This document shows, one piece after another, positions 6,807-14,000 of a stretch of DNA of 14,243 nucleotides. The first letter of the stretch is position 1, and each line of letters begins with the position of its first letter. The stretch comes from CAYMKL01 sp964390805 (lineage in GTDB: Bacteria; Chloroflexota; Anaerolineae; VGOG01). The DNA is taken from positions 1 to 14,243 of the forward strand of contig CAYMKL010000162.1 in assembly GCA_964390805.1 (NCBI GenBank), written 5' to 3'. The notes beneath the pieces were generated by a model. The model saw nothing but the letters and a program-made list of their open reading frames with translations. It searched no databases and had not been told where the DNA came from. Position numbers and translations under genes: made by a program.

Positions 6807-6902
6807 TCCAGCGGCCTCGGCAGCCCGTTGTAACTCTGACCAGGTAGGGTTCAGTAGTTTTCAGCGCTGGTCATCGCCGTTGGGCCGCGGACTAGGGTCC
6901 GC
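6793..6902. repeat. Pair of inverted REP-like hairpins overlapping the selA stop codon
   Basis: Hairpin 1 (6793-6814) has a perfect 9-bp stem, CCGCTGGAC with GTCCAGCGG, and loop CCTA; the selA TAG starts in its loop. Hairpin 2 (6887-6902) has a 6-bp stem, GCGGAC with GTCCGC, and loop TAGG, which is complementary to the first loop. The two are inverted copies, so 6798-6816 and 6883-6900 can also pair over 18 bp with one extra base. Between them TGACCAG and CTGGTCA form an inner stem. There is no U-run, so it is not a canonical terminator. The stretch fills the selA-tsaD gap. Confidence 0.6.
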
Positions 6903-6942
6903 TGTGAGCATAAGTTGAACAGATACTAATAAAGAGCATTTT

Positions 6943-7986
6943 ATGACCCTTATCTTAGGCATCGAAACATCGTGTGACGAGACGGCGGCAGCGGTGGTGA
7001 AGGATGGGCGGAGAATCCTCTCCAACGTTGTCGCCTCCCAGATAGACATTCATCGCCGCTATGGTGGCGTCTTTCCGGAGGTGGCTTCCCGCCAGCACGT
7101 CCTCTCCATCACCCCCGTCGTCGAGGAGGCTATGGGCGAGGTGGGGGTGTCCTGGGATGACCTGGAGGCTGTGGCCGTGACCTACGGGCCAGGCCTGGCG
7201 GGTTCCCTTCTGGTCGGCGTCAACGCCGCCAAGGGAATCGCCCTGGGCTGTGGGTTGCCCCTGTTGGGGATCAACCACATTGAGGCTCACATCTACGCCA
7301 ACTGGCTGGGGAGGAAGGCAGAGCACGCCATTGTTTTCCCCGTACTCTGTCTGGTGGTCTCCGGCGGCCACACGGAGTTGATCCTCATGAAGGGCCACGG
7401 TCAATACCAACGATTGGGCGGCACCCTCGACGACGCGGCTGGCGAGGCATTTGACAAGGTGGGACGACTGCTGGGGCTGGACTACCCCGGCGGGCCGGCC
7501 ATCGAGCGGGCCTCTCAATACGGCGATCCCACCGCTTTCGATTTGCCCCGTGCCTGGTTGGGGGATAGCTACAATTTCAGCTTCAGCGGGCTCAAGACGG
7601 CGGTGCGGCGTATCGTGAAGGCGCACGAACCCTTCGGCGGAGTTTACACTGAGCGCAGTCGAAGTGCTCAGGGCAGGCGTCAATTGCCCGTGGCTGACCT
7701 GGCTGCCAGTTTTCAAATGGCGGTGGTGGACGTGTTGGTGGAGAAGGCCAGGCGAGCGGCCCAGGAACATGGTGCTGAACAGATCTTGCTGTCTGGTGGA
7801 GTAGCTGCCAACAGGCCGTTGCGCCAGGAGATGGCCGAGAGGTCCGACTTGCCTGTTCTCTGTCCGCCCATATCCCTGTGCACCGACAACGCGGCCATGG
7901 TTGCCGGTGCTGCCTACTTCCGCTACCAGGCCGGCTATCGCTCCGGCTGGGACCTGGACGTGATCCCCAACCTGAAGTTGACATGA
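6943..7986 (+). CDS. tsaD: tRNA N6-adenosine threonylcarbamoyltransferase
   Basis: 347 aa. TsaD transfers the threonylcarbamoyl group to A37 of ANN-decoding tRNAs, in complex with TsaB and TsaE. Family motifs are in order: GIETSCDETAAAVV (6-19), HIEAH (112-116, the metal-binding histidines), VSGGHTEL (139-146), GEAFDKVGRLLGLDYPGGP (167-185), SFSGLKT (213-219), LSGGVAANRPLR (283-294) and TDNAAMVA (314-321, metal Asp315). About 10-15 residues between SFSGLKT and ADLAASFQ (around 229-244) exceed the usual loop and are encoded by a short dispersed element. A weak AAGAG precedes the ATG by about 8 bases. The gene is convergent with galK, with a 37-bp gap. Confidence 0.97.
   Translation: MTLILGIETSCDETAAAVVKDGRRILSNVVASQIDIHRRYGGVFPEVASRQHVLSITPVVEEAMGEVGVSWDDLEAVAVTYGPGLAGSLLVGVNAAKGIALGCGLPLLGINHIEAHIYANWLGRKAEHAIVFPVLCLVVSGGHTELILMKGHGQYQRLGGTLDDAAGEAFDKVGRLLGLDYPGGPAIERASQYGDPTAFDLPRAWLGDSYNFSFSGLKTAVRRIVKAHEPFGGVYTERSRSAQGRRQLPVADLAASFQMAVVDVLVEKARRAAQEHGAEQILLSGGVAANRPLRQEMAERSDLPVLCPPISLCTDNAAMVAGAAYFRYQAGYRSGWDLDVIPNLKLT
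7645..7674. repeat. Short dispersed element, in-frame inside tsaD
   Basis: On the minus strand this reads CACTTCGACTGCGCTCAG followed by TGTA, preceded by GCCCTGAG. It differs at only three positions from the copy in galK at 9175-9196. It encodes YTERSRSAQG in TsaD and keeps the reading frame. Confidence 0.75.
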
Positions 7987-8010
7987 GCAATTACGCTGGT
8001 GACACCTCCG

Positions 8011-8035
8011 CCCTTCGACAGGCTCAGGACAGCGC
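8011..8035. repeat. Short dispersed element providing the galK stop codon
   Basis: CCCTTCGACAGGCTCAGG followed by ACAGCGC occupies most of the gap between the convergent tsaD and galK genes. The TCA at 8024-8026 within it is the TGA stop codon of galK on the minus strand, and the last galK codons (VALS) are also read from it. Confidence 0.75.
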
Positions 8036-9241
8036 AACTCCGTCCTCGGCCCGGCAGACGTAAATCTGAGGGACGATGCCTGTAGCCTCCTCGTAGGCTG
8101 TGGCCACCCGGCCCCGAAAATCCCCAATGGCCTCCTCGGCCACCAGGCTCACCGTGCAGCCACCGAAGCCAGCCCCCGTCATGCGAGAGCCATAGACCCC
8201 ATCCACCCTCCACGCAGCCCCGGCCATGATGTCCAGCTCCACGCAACTGACCTCGTAGTCGTCGCGCAGGCTAACGTGGGATTCGTTCATCAACTGACCA
8301 AAGGCAGCTAGATCGCCCGCTTGCAGAGCGGCCACGCTCTTGAGTACCCGCTCGTTTTCGTAGATGATGTGGCGGCAACGCTTGCGCACGTTTTCGGGCA
8401 GTTGCCTCTTGTGTTCTGCGAACTGGGCCACGGAGACATCGCGTAGGGCTTGTACCTGCGGCAGGTATCGCTGCAGGATGCGCACCCCCTCCTCGCACTC
8501 CTGCCGACGGGTATTGTACTCCGAATCCACTAGCCCTCGCTGCTTCATAGTGTCGGCGATGACGATGGCCACTCCAGCCGGAAGGAGAACTGGCTGGTGG
8601 TGGAGGCTCCGGCAATCAATGAGCAGGGCGTGGTCGCGCTGGCCCAGAGCGGAGACGAACTGATCCATGATGCCGCAATTTATGCCTACGAACTCGTTTT
8701 CCGCCCGTTGGCAGAGGAGGGCCAGTTCCACCCGGCTCAACTGGAAGCCAGTGAGCACCTGCCAGGTGTAGGCCATGGACACCTCTATGGCGGCCGAGGA
8801 GCTAAGGCCTGAGCCAATGGGAACATCACCGACGACTACAACGTTCAAGCCAGGCAATCTAATGCCGCGCTCTTCCAAGAAGTAGGCCACTCCTCGCTGG
8901 TAGTTGCTCCAGGTGTTGACCTGATCGTGTTCGATGTCGTCCAGGGAGAATTCGACGCTCTCACCGAAATCCAGGGCGTGAATGACGACCTGCCGATCAT
9001 CGCGAGCGGCGGCAGCAGCCAAAACGCTCCTGTCAATGGCTACTGGCAGCACGTAGCCGTCGTTGTAGTCGGTGTGCTCCCCGATGAGGTTCACCCGCCC
9101 AGGCGCTCGCACGACAGCAACTGGTTCCTCATCGAAAATCTCCGCAAACCTCCGCCTAACGTTTGAGCTTTGAGCACTTCGACTGGGCTCAGTACAAGCT
9201 TTGAGGTTGGAAGTTTGAGGTTTGAGGTTTGAATTCCTCAT
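8024..9241 (-). CDS. galK: Galactokinase
   Basis: 405 aa from the chosen ATG; an ATG at 9262 would add 7 residues. The enzyme phosphorylates alpha-D-galactose with ATP to galactose 1-phosphate, the first Leloir step. Counted from 9262, the motifs are the galactokinase signature GRVNLIGEHTDYNDGYVLP (55-73), the GHMP ATP loop VPIGSGLSSSAA (147-158), catalytic Asp200 in NCGIMDQFVS, and GSRMTGAGFGGCTVSL (358-373). Conserved sequence begins only at about residue 37; the preceding residues (SNLKPQTSNLK.., TEPSRSAQ) are translated repeat DNA. ATG 9241 is preferred because GAGG lies 8 bases upstream, while 9262 has no good site and overlaps the preceding gene. The stop codon lies in a dispersed element. 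No other Leloir gene is in the window. Confidence 0.95.
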   Translation of the reverse strand: MRNSNLKPQTSNLKACTEPSRSAQSSNVRRRFAEIFDEEPVAVVRAPGRVNLIGEHTDYNDGYVLPVAIDRSVLAAAAARDDRQVVIHALDFGESVEFSLDDIEHDQVNTWSNYQRGVAYFLEERGIRLPGLNVVVVGDVPIGSGLSSSAAIEVSMAYTWQVLTGFQLSRVELALLCQRAENEFVGINCGIMDQFVSALGQRDHALLIDCRSLHHQPVLLPAGVAIVIADTMKQRGLVDSEYNTRRQECEEGVRILQRYLPQVQALRDVSVAQFAEHKRQLPENVRKRCRHIIYENERVLKSVAALQAGDLAAFGQLMNESHVSLRDDYEVSCVELDIMAGAAWRVDGVYGSRMTGAGFGGCTVSLVAEEAIGDFRGRVATAYEEATGIVPQIYVCRAEDGVALS

Positions 9242-9262
9242 TTCTCGTTCCTCATTACTCAT
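9161..9262. repeat. 7-bp-period arrays interrupted by a 22-bp dispersed element
   Basis: Heptad units GCTTTGA, GGTTTGA and AGTTTGA, then ATTTCTC, GTTCCTC and ATTACTC, fill this stretch. At 9175-9196 lies a copy of the dispersed element (CACTTCGACTGGGCTCAG plus TACA), flanked on both sides by the identical 9-mer AGCTTTGAG (9166-9174 and 9197-9205). The stretch encodes the non-conserved N-terminus of GalK and the last residues of the preceding gene. Confidence 0.75.
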
Positions 9263-11039
9263 TACCTATCTCGTAGCCCAGCTTGCGCAACTCGTCCAAC
9301 AGTTTGGGCCAGTCCTCCTGGGCTACTATGGCCGCCCTGGGCGAGATGATCTCTCGCAGATAGACGCTGGTCTGGGGCAAAGTGCTCAGCTCTTCCATGG
9401 TCAGTTCATTCTCGACCTGGAGCAGAAGCGCTCTCCGCAGTCGTATCTGTCCTCGCCTCTTATCCCAGTTTCGCAAGGCCGAGACCACGTTCTTGGGAAC
9501 CTTGCCGCCGCTGACTCGCTTCAGGAAGGCCAGGATCATCTCGATCGTGATGCCCTGCCGCAACCCACGGGCCAGGGAGTCGCGGGTTATGCGATACACG
9601 TAGAAATCTCCAGAGGACTGCCAGGCAGCGATCCTCTCCAACTGGAGGCGGTCGTAGAGGCTGCCCTTGCCTGGGGCGATGATGGTGAAGTCGGGCCGGA
9701 CGACCATGGGTGCGATGTCCTGAGCCTTGTCCTGAGCTCTGTCGAAGGATTGTCGAAGGGGTAGGGCCGCCTCGGCCGGCATCTTGCCGGGCAATCCTAG
9801 AAAGGCAGCCCCCCAGGGGGTGATCAGAAACGCACGAGGGGTTCCCCCGGCATCGTAGCCCAGCGAAGTGACCCCCAGCCAATGAAGGGGCTTGGTCACC
9901 AGGTGGACGACGAGGGCCCCCTCGACCTGGTCCCAATGCTCAAAACCCGTCAGATACTGGCCGGTAGCCACCTGGCGGATGTACCAGGATGTGTAATCGC
10001 CGTCGGGGCGTTGAAAGTCGGGCTCGCTCTTTTTGATGGTATCAGTGAAGGAAACCAGAGAGAGCCATTGCTGGGGTGGGCACCTGGCGAGATGCTCCAG
10101 GATTTTCTTTCGAGCCAGCAGGGGATCGTTGCGCCAGCCGGTGGGCTCGCAGCGCAGGGATTTGACCCGCCATAGTTCGTTCCAATCAGGGTCATCGCGC
10201 CATGCCTCCTGTAAAGCCCGGAGTTGCTCTCCCCGTGGGGCCTTGAGCCAGCGCCTGGCTTCAGGGGGATTGGGCTTCAGAAAGCCCTCGGATGTGTGTA
10301 CCAGTCTGAGCCGCTGGCAGAGATGCTGTAGGAAGGCCAGGCGTTCGGTTCCCTGTTCATCTTCGCTCTCCTTGACCAGGAAACGTTTGCTAATGCCCTC
10401 CATATCGCGGCGAGCCAGGCTGCCGTCTTTGAGGGGTTTGACGTCCTCGTTTTGAAGGTGGCTAAGAAAGGCGCAGGTGTCTTGCACCAGGGTCAGATCG
10501 CCTTGGCGGATGGCCGAGGGTGTGGACGCGGTCTTTACGACGGCTGGCGCTACGGCCGGCGCGAGGGCTGGCGGTTCTTTCTCAACCCCAGGCAGTAGGG
10601 GCAACAAGTCTTGAGGTACGAAGATGAACTCGCTGGTTTGGCCTTCCACCTCATCGAAGGCCCGATAGACAAGCCCTGAATACCAGAGCCCTTCGGCTGG
10701 GCTCAGGACAGGCCCTTCGGCGGCACTGATGGGACTCTCCCAGGGGCGCTCGCGTTCCAGTCTGCCGGGTCCAAAGGGTCGGATTTCGCCGTATTGGCGG
10801 AAGAAGATGTGGGTCTTTTTCCGCCCTCCCTCTGAGACCAGAGACTCCAGGGCTTCCCGCTCCTGAGGTCTCAATGTTTCCAAGACATCGGCCATTGACT
10901 CAGGCTGTGCTAACACCTCGGCCAACTGCTCCACGACCTCGCGCTGGCGATTGCTCGTCAGCTCGATCCCCCGCCTCTGGGCGATGGCCCTCAGCATGGC
11001 CATATCGCAATCTATCAGGCATCGGTGCAGGTTTTTCAT
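9255..11039 (-). CDS. Helicase-associated (XPB/Ssl2 N-terminal type) domain protein without a motor
   Basis: 594 aa. The C-terminal third matches the helicase-associated domain found in XPB/Ssl2-like proteins and in stand-alone bacterial proteins: VVRPDFTIIAPGKGSLYDRL (446-465), ERIAAWQSSGDFYVYRITRDS (468-488) and LKRVSGGKVPKNVVSAL (506-522). The N-terminal part (1-160) is helical, then an Ala/Pro-rich linker (155-180). No Walker A, Walker B or other helicase motor motif is visible, so helicase activity is not expected; DNA binding or an accessory role is an inference. SD-like AGAGGTG precedes the ATG and overlaps the stop of the upstream peptidase gene (8-bp gap), suggesting coupling. Two dispersed elements lie in-frame at residues 105-118 and 427-441. 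Confidence 0.75.
   Translation of the reverse strand: MKNLHRCLIDCDMAMLRAIAQRRGIELTSNRQREVVEQLAEVLAQPESMADVLETLRPQEREALESLVSEGGRKKTHIFFRQYGEIRPFGPGRLERERPWESPISAAEGPVLSPAEGLWYSGLVYRAFDEVEGQTSEFIFVPQDLLPLLPGVEKEPPALAPAVAPAVVKTASTPSAIRQGDLTLVQDTCAFLSHLQNEDVKPLKDGSLARRDMEGISKRFLVKESEDEQGTERLAFLQHLCQRLRLVHTSEGFLKPNPPEARRWLKAPRGEQLRALQEAWRDDPDWNELWRVKSLRCEPTGWRNDPLLARKKILEHLARCPPQQWLSLVSFTDTIKKSEPDFQRPDGDYTSWYIRQVATGQYLTGFEHWDQVEGALVVHLVTKPLHWLGVTSLGYDAGGTPRAFLITPWGAAFLGLPGKMPAEAALPLRQSFDRAQDKAQDIAPMVVRPDFTIIAPGKGSLYDRLQLERIAAWQSSGDFYVYRITRDSLARGLRQGITIEMILAFLKRVSGGKVPKNVVSALRNWDKRRGQIRLRRALLLQVENELTMEELSTLPQTSVYLREIISPRAAIVAQEDWPKLLDELRKLGYEIGNE
9717..9760. repeat. Compound dispersed element, apparently one copy inside another
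   Basis: The order is GTCCTGAGCCT, then TGTCCTGAGCTCTGTCGAAG, then ATTGTCGAAGGGG. Both half-motifs occur twice in the order left, left, right, right, as if one element landed inside another. It is read in-frame as residues SFDRAQDKAQD of the helicase-associated protein. Confidence 0.65.
10688..10721. repeat. Dispersed element bounded by 10-bp direct repeats
   Basis: GCCCTTCGGC occurs at 10688-10697 and again at 10712-10721, separated by TGGGCTCAGGACAG, which is the core half of the dispersed element. It is translated in-frame as SAAEGPVLSPAEG in the non-conserved N-terminal part of the helicase-associated protein. Confidence 0.6.
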
Positions 11040-11047
11040 TCACACCT

Positions 11048-14000
11048 CTATGAATTGGAGATGCTCTTCAGGATCAGGGGCAAATAGACCTCGTATGACG
11101 GCTTCAGGGTCACTTTTTTCAAGATCAGAGGCAAGTAGAGCTTGTATTGCACCCCTGGAACCCCGATGTGATCCGGTGGCTCGACTACACTGAGCGGAGC
11201 ATTGGGTAGGGTTTTGCCTTCGCCCAAGGTATTGACATTCAGGGAGGATATGTTCAGGAACTCTCCTCCGGCCGTCGTCTCGATGGTCAGGTCGTAGACA
11301 GATGCCTCAAAACCAAATACCTGGATCTGATAGACCCCGGTCTCCGGGGCGGTGAAGACCACTTGATCTTGGGCCGTGCCGAAGTTGATGCCGTAGTAAT
11401 CGGGAGCGCCGGTGCTGCCAGGGTCCCAAGCATACAAGTCGGCGTCGCCAGAGACCACGTCGAGGGTGATGGTTACTTCTGTCCCCTGGCCGATCTCCTG
11501 CCGATACAACCTCCATTCTCCTTGCCCGATGCTCTCGCCACCGGGAATGTAATTGATCATGGCCCTGCCGGGCAGGTTCGAGATGTTTAGTGCACCATCG
11601 GTAAACCAGGCCTGGATGTATTTCACTCCGCTGCCAGGAAGCAGCGTCCAGGGATAACTGGTGGTGGACGCCGTAAATCTCGGCGCGGCCACCCAGCCGG
11701 ATTCCTGCGCCGGCAACCACTGCCTTGAAACGTAGTTGAACTCGAATTCGATGATGTACATTGACTGTACACCCGTCCCACCGGGATTGTCTTGGGCGTC
11801 CAGGGTGAGAACGACTTCCGGCGCAGACGTGATATCATCGCCCCCATTGATCAAGACCGAGCCGCTGGGTGGGATGGTGTCGGGCGCTGGAGGCAAGATA
11901 GTGATGGTGCGACTGGCTACGTTGTTGGTCTCGTCGCCCTCAGCGACCCTGTTGTCGGGATCAATCACCACGTAGATCTCATGGTCGCCGCCGAGGCCGG
12001 TAGTGTCCCAAACTTCGCCCGTCCACTCGGTGGCTACCCCGTAGGGAGAGATGAAAGGCAGAACGTAAGTGCCTGCCCCGATGATCGTGCCGCCATCGTC
12101 CGGGTCGCCGTCGTAGAAGCGGATCTCGATGTCCGAGGCGGTGTTGTTGTCTCCATTGTGGACATTGGCCCCAATACCTGCCACATCACCATCGCGGATG
12201 GTCACCGGATCGGTCCAGATGTCGTAGTCATTGATGAAGAGATCGGGGAAGGGCTGGACAGTGATCTGGAAGGTGTCGCAGCCTGTTCCACCCTCGTCAT
12301 CGGTGACGCAGACCTCGACGGTGAACGCGCCATCATCGGCGTAGGCGTGGGAGCCGGATGCTGTACCGGCGACTGCTCTCTGGTTGATGACGCCTGCTTC
12401 TACTGTGCCATCGCCCCAATCTATGGTCACGGTGTGGGTATCCAGTACACCAGGGTCAGTGAAGCTGGCGGTGAACGTAACGACTTCGCCAGGATAGATG
12501 GGCCACGAGGTAAACTCGTCTACGGAGACGGTGGGCGGGACGTTGTTGATGGTCACAAACAAGGCGCCCAGCCCGATGCGCTCCTCCTCGTCGCTGACAC
12601 GCAGCCTGGCCTCGAAGAGACCATCGTCCCGATACCAGTGGGTAGGTGTATAGGTGCCGGTGGCATATAGCCCATCGCCAAAGTCCCAGAGAATCGTGAC
12701 GCCTGCTGGTCCGCTACCACTGAAAGGGATCTCTTCACCCTCATTGGCGATCTGATCGGCTCCTGCGTCAATGCCAATCGTCATGAAATACAACCCTTTG
12801 GCCCTGCTGACACCCACGTTGCCGGCGCCATCCACAACCTGAGCCATGAAGACATTCTCGCCAGTCAATCCCGTTGCCTCTCCAATCCACTCATCCGCAG
12901 TTGGATCATAGGTCAAGTCCAGCGACTCCCATGTTCCGGCGCCATTGGTGTAGACGACGATCACCCGTTCCACACCAGACGCATCGCTGGTCTTCACGAC
13001 GAAGCGAACGGAGCTGGTCTGTCGCTCGTCCTGAGCTCCGTCGAAGGGCAGGCCGGTCACGGATTCGACAGTCCGTGGGATGAGGCTGTCCTGCTGGGTA
13101 GCACTCACCGACCCGATAGTCGGCGGGGTGATGTCGTTGGAGTCGGAGTAGTAGACGTCATAGATCACCTGGTCATACAGCCGCTCGATGCCCATCACGC
13201 GGTTCTCCACTACGTCGGTGTGGCGGAATTGACCCAGGATTAGCGCCAGGCGCTCCAACAAGCCCTGGGGTGTCTGGAAGTGGTTGATACGGCTCAGTCC
13301 TTGGGGGCGCCAGCCGGTGTAGATCCACTGAGGCTCATAGCGGGTCGTCTCCGTCACGGGCATGGTGATGGCGGGATCGAAGTTGGGTATGTCTCTGTAG
13401 CTGCCGCCCAGGAACAGCGCCCCATGAGCCATTGCCCCGTCCCCCAGGTCGCCAGGTAGGGCGACGTCCAGGACGACACGGGGTTGCAGTGGTCGGTACA
13501 GCACGGCCTGCACCCCACCGTCCGCGGTGTAGTAGATGCCCTGCGGGGTGTTGACGGCAGTCAGCTCGGGCGTGATGGTGTATGAACGTACGATCAACCC
13601 ATCGGATTCTCGATTCTCGATTTCCGATACTTCGACGGGGCTCAGTACAGGTTGCCGATTATGAATCGGATTTCGAAAACCTGTGGTGAGCGAAGCGCTG
13701 TCCTGAGCTTGTCGAAGGGCCGAACCATCGGCAATCGGCAATCTAAGGGGTGCGGGCACCGACACCCGATACATGGGCGGGCCGTAGAGGGTGGCTTCGA
13801 TGAGCACCTTCTCGTCGTAAGGTCCATAGAACCCCATGTTGTTCAGGGCATATTCTTGCTTAGCCTCGACCAACGCTTGTCCCACGGCAACCACCGCCTC
13901 TGTTCCCAGGTGGTGGGCGAAGCTGCTCATCAGCGCCTCAGACAAGGAGGGCGCGACGGTGTCGCCGTAGCCGTAGCCTGTATTGCCCACGAAGAGCGCC

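Noticed and set aside
6793..6902. SECIS-like element downstream of selA
   Set aside because: Bacterial SECIS elements lie just after an in-frame UGA in selenoprotein genes; here the stop is TAG and the hairpins are inverted REP-like copies.
6955..8127. 390-codon open frame antisense to tsaD, longer than tsaD itself
   Set aside because: It is a GC-bias shadow: the plus strand carries every TsaD catalytic motif in order, and the antisense peptide has no recognisable domain.
11792..12670. 292-codon plus-strand open frame inside the C25 peptidase gene
   Set aside because: The minus strand shows PKD and CARDB motifs across the same bases; the plus reading has no family feature and no ribosome binding site.
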